The position numbers and the translations under genes are program-made. From JAAYCU01 sp964401335 (GTDB lineage: Bacteria > Planctomycetota > Phycisphaerae > UBA1845 > PWPN01): DNA of 64,000 nucleotides. The notes below the pieces were generated by a model. That model was not told the origin of the DNA, searched no databases, and worked only from the letters and a program-made list of their open reading frames with translations. Below are positions 35,028-43,124 of the stretch, piece after piece (within the stretch, counting starts at the first letter, position 1; the number at the start of each line of letters is the position of its first letter). Location: assembly GCA_964401335.1 (NCBI GenBank), contig CAYNYK010000002.1, positions 75,198 through 139,197 of the forward strand. The letters run 5' to 3'.

Positions 35028-35500
35028 AAATCCGTATCCATCAAATCGCGGCCCCAAGGAAAAGCATGGGCGGAATCACATAACAAATCGTCTCATCACG
35101 ACAATTTAGATTATGCTATATGTCGATTCAAGTTATCGACAGACCGCGTGAAAAACTATTCCATTATATAACTTATTTTTCTACATGGAGTTATCAATGC
35201 ACAACAAAACTGCTTTTTCAGAGATAAAATCAAATCAAAGATCTGTGGGAATCGCCGAAAAATAAGAATATATCCTAAATTTATCACTGTCGATGTAATT
35301 ATTAAATAATGCACTGCCAAGCCGTCGCATCAAACAGCCGAGGGACTCGTGCCGAGGTGAATGGATAAATCTCTCGCCATCAGGCATAATCAGCCCCTAA
35401 CATGAACAATACAGACATCCATCCGTATCGTAGGAAAATGGAGGCCGTATTTACCTAAGAGTGAATGTTGTGTAATTGCTCCCCAATTTAAGGAACCAAC
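35028..35500. other. AT-rich divergent promoter region
   Basis: About 470 bases, strikingly A/T-rich against GC-rich flanks, between an exported-protein gene (left) and a GT39-like gene (right). Long coding frames are absent on both strands. Runs such as TTATATAACTTATTTTTC (35163-35180) suit promoters. No RNA gene or palindrome large enough to call. Confidence 0.4.
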
Positions 35501-37390
35501 GTGACCACTATTTCAGATACACCTGCTAGTACAACCAGCCCGGAACCTATCAATCCCTCTCTGGTCAATACCGGTGAACAGCAAAGTCTCGGACTTATCT
35601 TGCTGGCCGCCTTTGCCTTGGCCACCTGCCTGATGGGTTTGGCCGAAGGGCCGCCGATGGGCGATCACGAATGTATCAACGCCCTGCAAGCTCGTGAAGC
35701 CTTCGAAACGGGAAATTGGCTTATCCCCCTCTTTGAAGGCACCCCTTGGATTCGCAAGCCGCCTATGGGCACATGGCTCATCGCGTTGGCTTCTTTGATC
35801 GTCGATCCCGCCGATCATCACCACGTTTCCGAATTCGCCGCTCGACTTCCTTCCGCCGTAGCCGGCTTTCTCACGGTCTGGGTCATGTTCTGGCTCGGCC
35901 GCATGATGTGGGGCCATCGCGTCGGGTTGATCACCGGCTTCCTGTGTGCCGGCTCGGTGGGTTTAATCTTTTTCGCCCGCAATGCATTGGTCGATATAAC
36001 CATGACCTTGTTCATCTGCCTGGCCTTCGCCTGCTTCTGGCGCGGGGCCATGCATGAGCCGCGCAGCAAAACTTTCATGGTTTTGTACTACGTGGCCTTC
36101 TCGGCGGCCTGGATGTCCAAGGCCCCTCTGCCCGGCGCACTCATCGGCCTGCCCCTGGCCGTTTATTGGTTTATTACTCTTCCCTTGCTGAACAAGGCCG
36201 AGGGCACCTCCGGCTTCCGAGAGTCTTTCATCCTTCAATGGAAAAATCTCGGCCGCCTCTGGCTTATCCCCGGCATTATTCTTTTTCTCATTCTGGGTTG
36301 TTCGTGGTGGATCTATGCCTATTACACGGTGGACACGGCCACCGAACTGTGGGAAACCGAATTCCTCGACCGCTTTACCGGCGGCCTGCGCGCCCATAGC
36401 AAATCAGCTTTGTACTATCTGCCGCTGATCCTCGGCATGTGCGCACCTTATACGCTCTCCATCCCCGAAGCGGTGGGCGCTGCGTTCATGAAACGCTATC
36501 GCGCCCAGCGGCCGGGCATTGCCTTCGCCTTTACCTGGGCTGTAATCGGCACCATCATCATCAGCAGGTCCGAATTCAGACAGCCTCACTACCTGATCGG
36601 CGTGTTGCCGGCCTATTGGCTCCTGCTGGCCCCGGTCGTCGATCGTCTGTTTTTCGGGCCGATAACATTATCCGGGCGGACGGCCGTCCTGACCGGCTAT
36701 CTGCTGGTCGTCGCCCTATTGGCCGGGGTTATTGCAGGTGGTTTATACATCTTTCAGGAATATCCTGGCTTCATCAAGATGTATGTCCCCGTGGCCTTGG
36801 GCACCTGGTTGTTATGGATCCTCGCTTGCCGGGCCTTCGTCCGCATGCAACGGACCCTCGCGTTTGCCTTTCTTCAGGCAAGTGTTCTGCTGATCGTATG
36901 CTTCGTCTGGCCGACCTCCGCCTTGGTGATCAACGCCAACGCGGAGGCCAACGCCCTGGCCGAGAAACTCAAGGAACACGGCGCCGACCCCGCCGACGAT
37001 ATCATCTGGGTGGACAGCCGCCCCGACGCCAGTATCGGCTATTACAGCGGGCTGAATATCCGGCGGATCATGGATGAAAACGAAATCGCCCAATACCGTG
37101 AAAACCGCAGAGAGATTCCCGACGAGCTGAAATGGGAGGTGGCCGAACGCATCATCAAACGACTTGAGCAACCTGAACCGGTCTACATGATCATTGGTGC
37201 GAAGAACTATGACCAACTCCGGGCCAATGTTAAGAAACTCCCCGCGCGTGTCCTTTTCCAACTGGAAGGTTTTCACCCAAATGAACCGGACGATGAATTG
37301 ATCGTCTTCACCCAGCAGTCGGTGGAAACCCGACCCGCCAATGACGCCCTTCCGACACAACCATCCTTCCAGCCACCGCCCGTCCGTTAA
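35501..37390 (+). CDS. ArnT/PMT-like (GT39/GT83) membrane glycosyltransferase
   Basis: 629 aa from a GTG with AAGGAA upstream. About 12 hydrophobic segments. The first periplasmic loop holds the family signature PMGDHECINALQAREAFETGNWLIPLFEGTPWIRKPPMGTWLIA (acidic DxE-type catalytic residues and the Y/W-x-KPP motif). LMxFARNALVDITMTLFI-like sequence follows. The C-terminal 150 residues are soluble and periplasmic. It transfers a sugar from a polyprenyl phosphate donor to lipid A, protein or another envelope acceptor; the acceptor is unknown. Confidence 0.88.
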   Translation: MTTISDTPASTTSPEPINPSLVNTGEQQSLGLILLAAFALATCLMGLAEGPPMGDHECINALQAREAFETGNWLIPLFEGTPWIRKPPMGTWLIALASLIVDPADHHHVSEFAARLPSAVAGFLTVWVMFWLGRMMWGHRVGLITGFLCAGSVGLIFFARNALVDITMTLFICLAFACFWRGAMHEPRSKTFMVLYYVAFSAAWMSKAPLPGALIGLPLAVYWFITLPLLNKAEGTSGFRESFILQWKNLGRLWLIPGIILFLILGCSWWIYAYYTVDTATELWETEFLDRFTGGLRAHSKSALYYLPLILGMCAPYTLSIPEAVGAAFMKRYRAQRPGIAFAFTWAVIGTIIISRSEFRQPHYLIGVLPAYWLLLAPVVDRLFFGPITLSGRTAVLTGYLLVVALLAGVIAGGLYIFQEYPGFIKMYVPVALGTWLLWILACRAFVRMQRTLAFAFLQASVLLIVCFVWPTSALVINANAEANALAEKLKEHGADPADDIIWVDSRPDASIGYYSGLNIRRIMDENEIAQYRENRREIPDELKWEVAERIIKRLEQPEPVYMIIGAKNYDQLRANVKKLPARVLFQLEGFHPNEPDDELIVFTQQSVETRPANDALPTQPSFQPPPVR

Positions 37391-38036
37391 TAATGAAATT
37401 CATCGCGGCTTCTCTCGCTACGAGTGAACTTATCGGGGAAAAGCTTTTCAGCCGGCCTGCCCCATTATCAATATTTCCGGATTTTCCTTGCCCTGGGAGC
37501 CTTTTTGACGTATACTGTTGTAGTGGAAATGCACGTCGCCGTACTGGCAGATCGACGACACGTGAATGGGTGACAACGACATCGGTAAGACGCATCGCGT
37601 GGTTTGTAGCACGCTCGTGAGTGGTTTTATTCATGAGGAGTGCGACGATGGCGTTCATGCCCGAGATTATCGGCGAGACGCGGGAACAGGCCCTCGAACG
37701 CAATGAGGAGCAAGAGGAGCAGGAATCCGTCGGTGAGCCGGTTCCCCCACGCGGGGAATGCCATCTCAAACGCCGGGCTCTCACGGAGACGCTTTATGGC
37801 GCGCCTCCGTTCATGATACGGTTGAGCGATTTCTCCGGAGAGGGAGAACGGGCCCCTCCGGTAGCGGGGTAGTGGGTGGGGAAAGAAAGACCGTAACGGC
37901 CCGGCGGATACGGGCCGATATCCTGAAACGTCCTGAAAAAGGATGCGACAGGGAAAGGTGGTAAGAAAAAAAGAATAAAACAAAGAAACAACCAAGGATG
38001 GACGATTAAACCCCATGAGGGGCACAGCAGTGAATA

Positions 38037-38130
38037 AGCCTGCGTGACAGGCTAAGCCGGCCCAAGCGGCCGGTAAATACGACGACAACGGCGAACGACC
38101 TGAGCGTAGACTCCCGCTCGTTCGCCGTTG
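38037..38130 (+). ncRNA. Candidate structured RNA: three consecutive stem-loops
   Basis: Three perfect stems follow each other: AGCCTG-CGTGA-CAGGCT (38037-38053), CCGGCC-CAAGC-GGCCGG (38057-38073) and CAACGGCGAACGA with its exact complement (38086-38098 and 38118-38130, 19-base loop). A GGGCGTTTTAC stretch follows, so the last stem might act as a terminator. The stems are seen directly; that they form an RNA gene or regulatory leader is inferred. It resembles no riboswitch, tmRNA, SRP RNA or RNase P RNA that I know. The strand is not determined by palindromes. Confidence 0.3.
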
Positions 38131-38283
38131 GGCGTTTTACGCTCCGCGCCGGAGAATGTCCCATCAGTTGGGGAGCCCGCTCCGATATCCGAACCAGTCT
38201 TGATCTTGTATCAGGACCACTGCGCGAGAGCCCAGCCTATTTCACAACCAATATCTGGGCACCTTGGCGCAAGAACCCGGCCT

Positions 38284-38318
38284 TTGCCAGTCAAGCAACG
38301 ACATGCTAGACTACATAT
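38284..38318 (+). promoter_or_regulatory. Promoter giving a probable leaderless RelE transcript
   Basis: TTGCCA (38284-38289, five of six to TTGACA), a 17-base spacer and TAGACT (38307-38312, four of six to TATAAT). The ATG begins at 38319, seven bases after the -10 box, which is where transcription would start. No ribosome binding site is present upstream. This fits a leaderless mRNA. Confidence 0.45.
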
Positions 38319-38621
38319 ATGAAGTTTGAAATCCGTTTCACTCCCGGGGCCGATAGGGATTTAGACTGCTACGATGTCCGAGAACAGAGGATTGTTTTGG
38401 AGGCGATTGAAAAGTTCCTACGAGTCGAAGCCGACATACAGAGTAAAAGGCGAAAAAGATTGCGTACAAATCCGTTGGCACCATGGGAACTTCGGGTTGG
38501 AGATTACCGAATTTTTTACGAGATCAGAGACGATGGGCTTGTCCGGGTATTAGCGGTAGGACACAAGGAACATAACATTTTATACATTCGGGGCAAAAGG
38601 ATCGAGATATGCGAACCATAG
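38319..38621 (+). CDS. RelE/ParE-superfamily toxin
   Basis: 100 aa. KFEIRFTPGADRDLDCYDVREQRIVLEAIEKFL at the start and LRTNPLAPWELRVGDYRIFYEIRDDGLVRVLAVGHKEH in the second half follow the RelE/YafQ/ParE fold; the W-E-L-R-V-G-D-Y-R-I-F-Y strand is typical. RelE-type toxins cut mRNA on the ribosome; ParE types inhibit gyrase, and the sequence alone does not decide. The gene comes before its antitoxin and overlaps it by 13 bases, the toxin-first order of HigBA-like modules. Confidence 0.88.
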   Translation: MKFEIRFTPGADRDLDCYDVREQRIVLEAIEKFLRVEADIQSKRRKRLRTNPLAPWELRVGDYRIFYEIRDDGLVRVLAVGHKEHNILYIRGKRIEICEP

Positions 38622-38854
38622 ACCTTGCCAAACGGCAACTTTCCCTTGGCGAAGTACTCACCTTGGCCAAGTCCGAGCCGGTCCTCATTCACTCGGCTCG
38701 CGGGGAAGATTTTATTCTTGAATCCGCGGATGATTTCGACCGGGAAGTCGCCGCTTTGGGCAACGATAAAGATTTCTCGTCCTTTCTGGAATCGCGCTCA
38801 AACGAAACCGGAGATATTCCCCTGGACCAGATTCGTCGGCAACGCGGTTTATAG
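38609..38854 (+). CDS. Phd/YefM-like antitoxin
   Basis: 81 aa; AAGGA lies upstream of its ATG, within the toxin gene. The N-terminal part (TIDLAKRQLSLGEVLTLAKSEPVLIHSARGEDFILESADDFDREVAAL) resembles the Phd/YefM fold, which dimerises and binds operator DNA; the C-terminal part (SNETGDIPLDQIRRQRGL) would bind the toxin. Overlap with the RelE-like gene shows translational linkage. Confidence 0.8.
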   Translation: MRTIDLAKRQLSLGEVLTLAKSEPVLIHSARGEDFILESADDFDREVAALGNDKDFSSFLESRSNETGDIPLDQIRRQRGL

Positions 38855-38866
38855 GAAGATCAGGGG

Positions 38867-39982
38867 CTATCTGGCCTTCAGCGGCGTAAAGGCCATACCC
38901 GTCTCCGCCGGCTGAGTGGTCGTCTCTCGCGCCGCATACGCTTCGCGCAACATATCCAGCAACTCGACCACCCCTTCATGAGCATTCAACGTGTGCCGAA
39001 TCACGATCAAGCCGTCATAATCGGAAATGGAGCCCCGAGGTATTTCCGCCGCGGGTTGAGTGGCGGGTCTTGCGCTATAACGCCCGCGGGGAGGAGAGGT
39101 ATCATGTCTATCCTGTAACCAGGTGCCCGGCAAAACTTGATTGGTGATCAGATCTACAAATAGCCCTGAGGAATTTTCACGGCCGATTAGATCCCGGCAA
39201 TCGTAGACCCGGACCACCATGTAACGATCCAGGTCCGCGCAGGTCGAAATACGCAACACGCCATTTTCTACCACGTATCCGAGTCGTCCCTCGGGTTCTA
39301 TTTGGCTGATACTGTCCAGTACTATCTTCAGAACCATTTCCAAGGTTACTTCCTGTAGACGAATATCGGAAGTCAGTTCGGTATCGCGGGTGATATCCCA
39401 CTCTTCCAGGATATGCACATTGGGTACGACATTGAGTTCGCCTGTCTCCCTGATCCAGTCCAATATTTCTCCGAACGTCTGTCCTTCCCTGAACTCGACC
39501 ATTTTCATAATCGAATTCAAACTTTGTCGCGCTTTGCGATCGGATGGCGATTCCTTTTGAGCGAAGATCCATTTTTTTGTTTCTTGCCCCGCCGGCGAGA
39601 CAGCCTCCTCGCTCATCGGGAGGGCGACCTGCTGCGCGTGAATGGCTTGCGGCGCCGGAATTCCCGGTCGATTCTCCGGTAACAGGAAACTGACCAGTAA
39701 GATCGTCGCCGCGATTCCAATGGTCCCCGTGGTAGTACGCATGATCCACTTCCTCCTTCGGCTAATGGTGTTGAAATCCGCCGTCAACACGGCGGCGTCT
39801 CCGAATTCATCCAAGGCGGCCTCGATCGCCTCGCTCCGCGAATAACCCCGGGCCATTAACTCGGCAAGCCGCTCTTCCATGTGATCGCGCAACTCGCCGC
39901 GGATGGATTCCCGCTGTTGCTCCGTAAGTCGAAGAAATCGACTCATCAGACGAAGATAAGATTCGAATTCCTCTTGCGACAT
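38867..39982 (-). CDS. HAAS-type membrane protein, PadR partner
   Basis: 371 aa. The N-terminal 75 residues match the HAAS/permease-prefix helical domain (LRLTEQQRESIRGELRDHMEERLAELMARGYSRSEAIEAALDEFGDAAVLTADF), which commonly sits next to PadR regulators. One membrane segment follows at about 80-102, then a larger extracytoplasmic region, beta-rich, containing a repeated-looking secretin/TonB short N-like part (LEEWDITRDTELTSDIRLQEVTLEMVLKIVLDSISQ...). The latter resembles the N0/STN domain; this is tentative. It begins 13 bases after the PadR stop, so one operon. Confidence 0.75.
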   Translation of the reverse strand: MSQEEFESYLRLMSRFLRLTEQQRESIRGELRDHMEERLAELMARGYSRSEAIEAALDEFGDAAVLTADFNTISRRRKWIMRTTTGTIGIAATILLVSFLLPENRPGIPAPQAIHAQQVALPMSEEAVSPAGQETKKWIFAQKESPSDRKARQSLNSIMKMVEFREGQTFGEILDWIRETGELNVVPNVHILEEWDITRDTELTSDIRLQEVTLEMVLKIVLDSISQIEPEGRLGYVVENGVLRISTCADLDRYMVVRVYDCRDLIGRENSSGLFVDLITNQVLPGTWLQDRHDTSPPRGRYSARPATQPAAEIPRGSISDYDGLIVIRHTLNAHEGVVELLDMLREAYAARETTTQPAETGMAFTPLKAR

Positions 39983-39995
39983 GGTCGCGACCCTT

Positions 39996-40367
39996 TCATC
40001 CCCGGACTGGTTCCACGGCCGGCAGAGGTTCGTTGGTACCCAACGCGCGGCCGAGCAACCGGCGAATACACTCGGCGTACTGGTTCCACTGGCTCGCCTG
40101 CTGTTGGAGTTGCTGTCGGCCCAGATCGGTTAGCGCATACCATTTGCGGTCACGGCCGCCGGTATCCTCCCAACGACTGGCAATGAACCGGCCGGCCTCC
40201 AGTCGATGCAGCAACGGATACATCGTCCCCGCCTGCAGCCGAACCATGTTCCCGCTGGCCTCCCTCAACCGCTTCTGAATCATGTACCCATACAATGGCC
40301 CTTCCGCCAGCACCGACAGAATCATCAAATCCAGACTCCCCCGCATCAATTCACGATCAAAGGACAT
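39996..40367 (-). CDS. PadR-family transcriptional regulator
   Basis: About 123 aa from the ATG at 40367. Winged-helix PadR core: LMRGSLDLMILSVLAEGPLYGYMIQKRLREASGNMVRLQAGTMYPLLHRLEAGRFIASRWEDTGGRDRKWYALTDLG, followed by a dimerisation helix. It should repress its own two-gene operon with the HAAS-type membrane protein. A perfect palindrome ATGTATACAT lies 68-77 bases upstream. Confidence 0.92.
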   Translation of the reverse strand: MSFDRELMRGSLDLMILSVLAEGPLYGYMIQKRLREASGNMVRLQAGTMYPLLHRLEAGRFIASRWEDTGGRDRKWYALTDLGRQQLQQQASQWNQYAECIRRLLGRALGTNEPLPAVEPVRG

Positions 40368-40434
40368 GGCCATCGCTCCAAAACCAGAAAACTCAAGATG
40401 CATCATATATCGCCGTACTATATATATCACAACA

Positions 40435-40444
40435 ATGTATACAT
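40435..40444. promoter_or_regulatory. Candidate PadR operator
   Basis: ATGTATACAT is a perfect ten-base palindrome in the AT-rich DNA upstream of the padR-like gene, next to a TATATATA run (40410-40428 area) that could be the promoter. Several PadR-family operators contain ATGT and ACAT halves, though usually spaced more widely. The palindrome is seen; its role is inferred. Confidence 0.3.
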
Positions 40445-40986
40445 GTCAAAAAAATTTTTAGAAATCCATAATTTATCAAGAAAACAATATCATCTATCTC
40501 ATTATTTGACAATATTTTACGAACGTAACGAGAAATTATGGGACAAAACAGATCACCTTACGGTGTTCTTCCAAATGAGGCAGTAGCGTGTAGTCCGATA
40601 GCCGGAGAGGGCACCTGAACCAAATGGTAAAAATACCAAACGAACCCACGAAATATCGAAAAATTCAGCATGACGTTAATCGGCAGGATACAAAACTCAT
40701 GGCCGAACAACGGGGATACCAAACGTTCGATGATTTCCCAAACCGGTTCCCGCATTCCGGGAGAGCTGACTTTTTAATTCCTATCTCAGCGTCTCTGCGT
40801 CTCTGCGCGAGAATCCCCATCCTTTCAACTCTTTTCTCGGCGCCTCGGCGTCTCTGCGCGAGAACCCCCATCCTTTCAACTCTTTTCTCGGCGCCTCGGC
40901 GTCTCTGCGCGAGAATCCCCATCCTTTCAACTCTTTTCTCGGCGCCTCGGCGTCTCTGCGCGAGAACCCCCATCATTGCCGGTGAG
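40445..40986. other. Spacer: AT-rich DNA and a 51-bp tandem repeat
   Basis: 540 bases between the PadR gene and the symporter gene. The left part (to about 40560) is A/T-rich; the right part is filled by a 51-bp tandem repeat (40801-40976). A long plus-strand open frame runs through here into the antisense of the symporter; it is a shadow of that gene and not coding. Confidence 0.5.
40801..40976. repeat. 51-bp tandem repeat, three and a half copies
   Basis: Units begin at 40801, 40852, 40903 and 40954 with CTCTGCGCGAGAA, continue with CCCCATCCTTTCAACTC and TTTTCTCGGCGCCTCGGCGT, and differ only at one T/C position. The unit carries the CTCTGCGTCTCTGCGCGAGAA motif that is dispersed widely in genomes of planctomycetes and other environmental bacteria. 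It ends just inside the downstream edge of the symporter gene (stop at 40987). Confidence 0.85.
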
Positions 40987-42966
40987 CTATGCGGCCGTCG
41001 GAGGCTCTTCCGCATGGAGCAGGCCGTCATCGGTGGCATCACGTTTGCGGGTGGCGAGGATCCGGAACATATCGCGAAAGTCCCGCAGGCCGCCGACCAG
41101 GGCCCAGGCGAGCAAAGCGGCCGTCATCGCGAACATCACCACGACATAAAATTTCCAGAACGACATCCACGATGCATCGGAAATGCCATGAGTCAGCATA
41201 TATACCGATCCGATAACAAAGACGGCAAACCAGCACAGCGGCCAGGTCAGGTTGATGAAATAATAGATGAACTTGTCCGAGAGGCTATGTTCCTTACCGA
41301 TCAGCAGCGACCGCAGACCGCTGGCCGCCCGTTTCTCGGTCACGGACAAATCATCCTGCACGGCATAGCGGCCGCGATGCAGAATCTTGTCGAGATTGGC
41401 CTCGGAACGTTTTCCCAGAAGGGAAACGAGTATGTAAAGGGTGATCGCGGTGGCCATGGCGATGAAGGACCAGGTCTGTCCGTTCAACCAGGGAGCAACA
41501 ACCTTGAGCCACTGCTTGGAGGTTCCATGTTGAAACAGGACTACGCCGGCAACAGAGAGGACCGACCCGGCAATCATGGCCGTCCAGGCGGCTGCGGTGG
41601 TGCCGCGTTTCCAATAGAGGCCGCCGATAATGACCGACCCCGCCCCGCCGATATAGATGGTCCCGGTAACGGCGAAAAACATGAAAATATCCTGCTTGAG
41701 GGGGAAGAGCAGGCTGAAAACAAAGATAAACAAGGCCACGCCGCAGATCGAGCGTTTGAGCAGGCGGATGTGCCGCTCGGTGGACAACGGCTCCCGACAA
41801 AACGGCATGTAGATATCCTGAATAAAAATACTGCCCCAGGCATGCAGGTAGGTATTGTGGGTGGTGACAAAGCCAGCCAGGCCCACGGCGCACATCAGGC
41901 CCAGGGCGCCGTGCGGAAGAATACAGCGCAGAGCAACGGGTACACGCATCTGGCTGGCGATCTGTTCGCTGGGCATCGCCGCCAGAACCTGATCGGCCTG
42001 AGCCTGCAGGACGGCGAAATCCGGATGATGCAAAACAACGAAAGCACAAACCGCGCACAACAAGAAAGGCAGCCGAAGGATGGTGTTGCTGAACAGAACA
42101 TAAAGCAGTTGACCCATCCAGCCTTCATGCGGGGTCTTGGCGGAGGTGTAGTAACCCTGGCTGCCCTGCCAGGCCATCTGCGCGTAAAACATCGTGAAAC
42201 CGTAAACCAGAAAATACCATATATTAAATCCCTCCACTTTCGTGGAGTGCTTCGGATGAATCAGGGAGGCGCCCGCCGGAGCTTGGGACAGGCCGAAGGC
42301 AATCTGGTCCCAGCCGATGGCGTGGAACAAGGTCAGGCAGATGATCAGCAGAGCAATGCAGATGAATACGCCGTGAATAAAGTCGGAGACAATCACGGTG
42401 ATCTGCCCGCCGATAAAGGTAAAAAAGAGCGAGGCGGCCAGCAGAAAAAACATGACGAGCGCGAAACTGGAAATCCAAACCGGCCCGAGAATGATGGCCG
42501 GCGGCAAGCCGCAAAACGAAACAATGAAGCGCGCCCCGATCGACGGGAAAATCCCGAAGTTGAAGATCCCCGCCCCAAAAGCCAGCATGCCCATAAAGAT
42601 GCGAAACCGCCGGCTGTAGCGTATTTCATAGAACTGGGCGACGGTCATGCAGCGGGTCTGGCGGAATCGATAAGTTACCCATCCGGTCACCCCCATGATC
42701 AGGAAGATGGGCATGTTCATGAAATCCCACCAGATGGCCACGAAACCGGCTTTATAGAAAAGCTCCCACCAGGCCAGGAAGGTGACGGTACCCAGATCGG
42801 AAATGGAGCGGGAGAAAGCGTAGACATAGCGGCCGGCACAGCGGTTGGCGACCATGAAATCGGCCACGCTGCGGACGTAACGACGGGCGTATACGGCCAT
42901 GCCCGTAACCAAGGCCAGCAGGCCGATAACGATGCCCCAATCAGCCGTGTTCAGAACCTGGAACAT
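40987..42966 (-). CDS. Sodium:solute symporter (SSS) family transporter
   Basis: 659 aa with about 14 hydrophobic segments. Family features: a short N-terminal helix then ADFMVANRCAGRYVYAFSRSISDLGTVTFLAWWELFYKAGF, TVAQFYEIRYSRRFRIFMGMLAFGAGIFNFG, and a Na+ site region VGLAGFVTTHNTYLHAWGSIFIQDIY. Tail segment SLSDKFIYYFINLTWPLCWF is typical of a larger SSS subgroup. Likely takes up a sugar, organic acid or similar solute with Na+. It is divergent from the URO-D gene, 158 bases away. Confidence 0.9.
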   Translation of the reverse strand: MFQVLNTADWGIVIGLLALVTGMAVYARRYVRSVADFMVANRCAGRYVYAFSRSISDLGTVTFLAWWELFYKAGFVAIWWDFMNMPIFLIMGVTGWVTYRFRQTRCMTVAQFYEIRYSRRFRIFMGMLAFGAGIFNFGIFPSIGARFIVSFCGLPPAIILGPVWISSFALVMFFLLAASLFFTFIGGQITVIVSDFIHGVFICIALLIICLTLFHAIGWDQIAFGLSQAPAGASLIHPKHSTKVEGFNIWYFLVYGFTMFYAQMAWQGSQGYYTSAKTPHEGWMGQLLYVLFSNTILRLPFLLCAVCAFVVLHHPDFAVLQAQADQVLAAMPSEQIASQMRVPVALRCILPHGALGLMCAVGLAGFVTTHNTYLHAWGSIFIQDIYMPFCREPLSTERHIRLLKRSICGVALFIFVFSLLFPLKQDIFMFFAVTGTIYIGGAGSVIIGGLYWKRGTTAAAWTAMIAGSVLSVAGVVLFQHGTSKQWLKVVAPWLNGQTWSFIAMATAITLYILVSLLGKRSEANLDKILHRGRYAVQDDLSVTEKRAASGLRSLLIGKEHSLSDKFIYYFINLTWPLCWFAVFVIGSVYMLTHGISDASWMSFWKFYVVVMFAMTAALLAWALVGGLRDFRDMFRILATRKRDATDDGLLHAEEPPTAA

Positions 42967-43124
42967 AGGCTGCTACGCAGGATAGGGACGAGGTGGCCAT
43001 TGTCAAACGTGCCCGGCACAAAGAAAGCGGTTACAATCTTGAAATCAGCGTTTATTACCGCGTCGCGGAAAGCCGCATTGAAAACCGGGTTTCGCGGGAT
43101 TTGCGTATTTGGGGAGATCTGTGA

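Larger units (their letters stand above)
37391..38318. other. Long spacer rich in hairpins; no confident gene
   Basis: 928 bases. Two short plus-strand frames (37393-37620 and 37648-37872, the second with a GAGGAG before its ATG) could be coding but resemble no family. More striking are several strong inverted repeats: TTCCCC/GGGGAA (37742-37758), CGGCCCG/CGGGCCG (37897-37917), AGCCTG/CAGGCT (38037-38053), CCGGCC/GGCCGG (38057-38073) and a 13-bp perfect pair at 38086-38130. The region may encode a structured RNA. Confidence 0.45.

Noticed and set aside
37393..37872. Two short plus-strand frames in the hairpin-rich spacer
   Set aside because: The product of neither resembles a known family. 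The second has a GAGGAG before its ATG, so it is mentioned under the spacer, but stems run through it and coding is not supported.
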